A stretch of DNA of 64,000 nt from Hyalella azteca. Lineage: Eukaryota > Arthropoda > Malacostraca > Amphipoda > Hyalellidae. Below, piece by piece: positions 63,024-64,000 of the stretch. Under the pieces are notes generated by a model. The model was not told the DNA's origin and searched no databases. It saw nothing but the letters and a program-made list of their open reading frames with translations. The first letter of the stretch is position 1, and the number at the start of each line of letters is the position of its first letter. Both the position numbers and the translations under genes were made by a program. The stretch lies in the NCBI RefSeq assembly GCF_000764305.2, contig NW_025934664.1, forward strand, positions 310,001-374,000, in the 5' to 3' direction.

Positions 63024-63930
63024 ACAAATATCCATAGCGATAGCCCGAATAAATTTATCGTTAATTGCTTTGTAATTCAATACATCAATGCTGCTGCAAA
63101 GAGGAGGCTTCAAAGCTACGTGTGTAATGCTGCAGCAAGCAGTACTGCAGTTAATGCTGTTCTTGTATGCTTCGCCTTGCGTCAAGTCACTTTCATTTTA
63201 CTAACGCCACACCACAGAGCTAATTTTTAGAGTGGATAGGGTAACTGGACTGAAGAGTTTTTTAATTTAGTTGTACATTATTTATGTCTAAATATTAGTA
63301 AAAAATGCTTACTGTGACATAGTTAATTGAGCCGCATGAGGAAAGAGACTTAAATGACTGCCTCATTACTTACATTCGAGTCGGAGAACCGCCATTCTAG
63401 CGTCACTGCCGCGACGATGTGAAAGTTTATCTTATTTATCCAGGAATCATGTTTGCCAAACAGCCAAGCGCTACGTACGTCATTCCGGAACTCGTAATTT
63501 CTACGCGCTTAACATACGAATAAATTCAGTTTGACTGATCATTAATGCACAAACTCCGAGAAGCAGACAAAATTTATTTTTAAGTTGGAATAAAGTATGA
63601 GTGTTTAACATCTAAAAAGCTATAAATTAGGAATACAAATGATATATCAGAACGGAATCTCTAATATTTTTCAGTTCGCTTATATGGATCACAGTTTGCG
63701 ATTTGAAAATTCTGTAATTATAAGACGTATGTAAGGGCAGTCATAAAATATGCCCAGCAATGCCATTAGGGAAGGAGTTGTACTGAAAATAAATGAAAAA
63801 CGGTTTAAATTATCACCAGAAAGATATTTGCTTTTTGCGAAAAATTTCCTAGAAAAGAAGCTAAAAATCTTTCGTGTACGTTGAACCCTGTGAAAATGTG
63901 AGGTTATATTAAGTGTTTGACGAAAAAATA
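63024..63930. other. No supported feature
   Basis: Unique sequence between two family 2 copies. Confidence 0.6.
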
Positions 63931-64000
63931 TAGCTCAGTACTCACTGCAGTGAGTAACGGAGAGCGCATTTTCTCGTCGACGAAAACGTGAGAAGTCACG
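63931..64000 (-). mobile_element. Family 2 foldback repeat, cut by the window end
   Basis: CTCAGTACTCACTGCAGTGA then GAGAGCGCATTTTCTCGTCG and ACGAAAACGTGA match the right end of the 1292 copy in reverse. The remainder lies beyond base 64000. Confidence 0.6.

Overview
The window is eukaryotic nuclear DNA, almost certainly from an arthropod. A crustacean is my best guess, but the sequence does not prove it. It is AT-rich and gene-poor, with one recognisable intron-split gene, long non-coding stretches, more than 40 tandem-repeat arrays and at least two families of short inverted-repeat elements. There are no bacterial-style operons, CRISPR arrays, rRNA or convincing tRNA genes. Nearly all long open frames lie inside minisatellites whose unit contains no stop codon, so they are not genes.

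The gene is a secreted-type trypsin-like serine protease zymogen (peptidase family S1) on the + strand, in seven exons from about 41756 to 58421. All six introns are GT-AG and the exons join in phase to give 556 residues plus a stop. The true 5' end (start codon and signal peptide) was not found. The order is a basic N-terminal part, an acidic Ser/Thr/Pro/Glu-rich segment of roughly 200 residues, a polybasic stretch, a Lys-Ile activation site, and a complete catalytic domain with all three catalytic residues, Asp189 and five disulfide pairs. Intron 3 is about 12.5 kb and holds several minisatellites.

Layout: 1-16 kb holds minisatellites, a 321-base assembly gap, and a cluster of about 160-190 bp inverted-repeat elements (12.3-15.2 kb). 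16-30 kb holds arrays including a 36-bp palindrome-bearing array and a nearly perfect 31-bp array. 31-41 kb holds another inverted-repeat element, a second foldback repeat family and further arrays. 41.7-58.4 kb is the protease. 58.4-64 kb holds an array that grew out of the protease stop codon, a 27-bp array, a 23-bp array and two more foldback copies.

The most unusual features are: tandem repeats that overlap functional boundaries of the protease gene (two splice acceptors and the stop codon); two short element families that appear undescribed; arrays whose unit resembles a splice donor or acceptor; and a 38-bp Nextera-type mate-pair junction adapter left in the assembly at 55196-55233.
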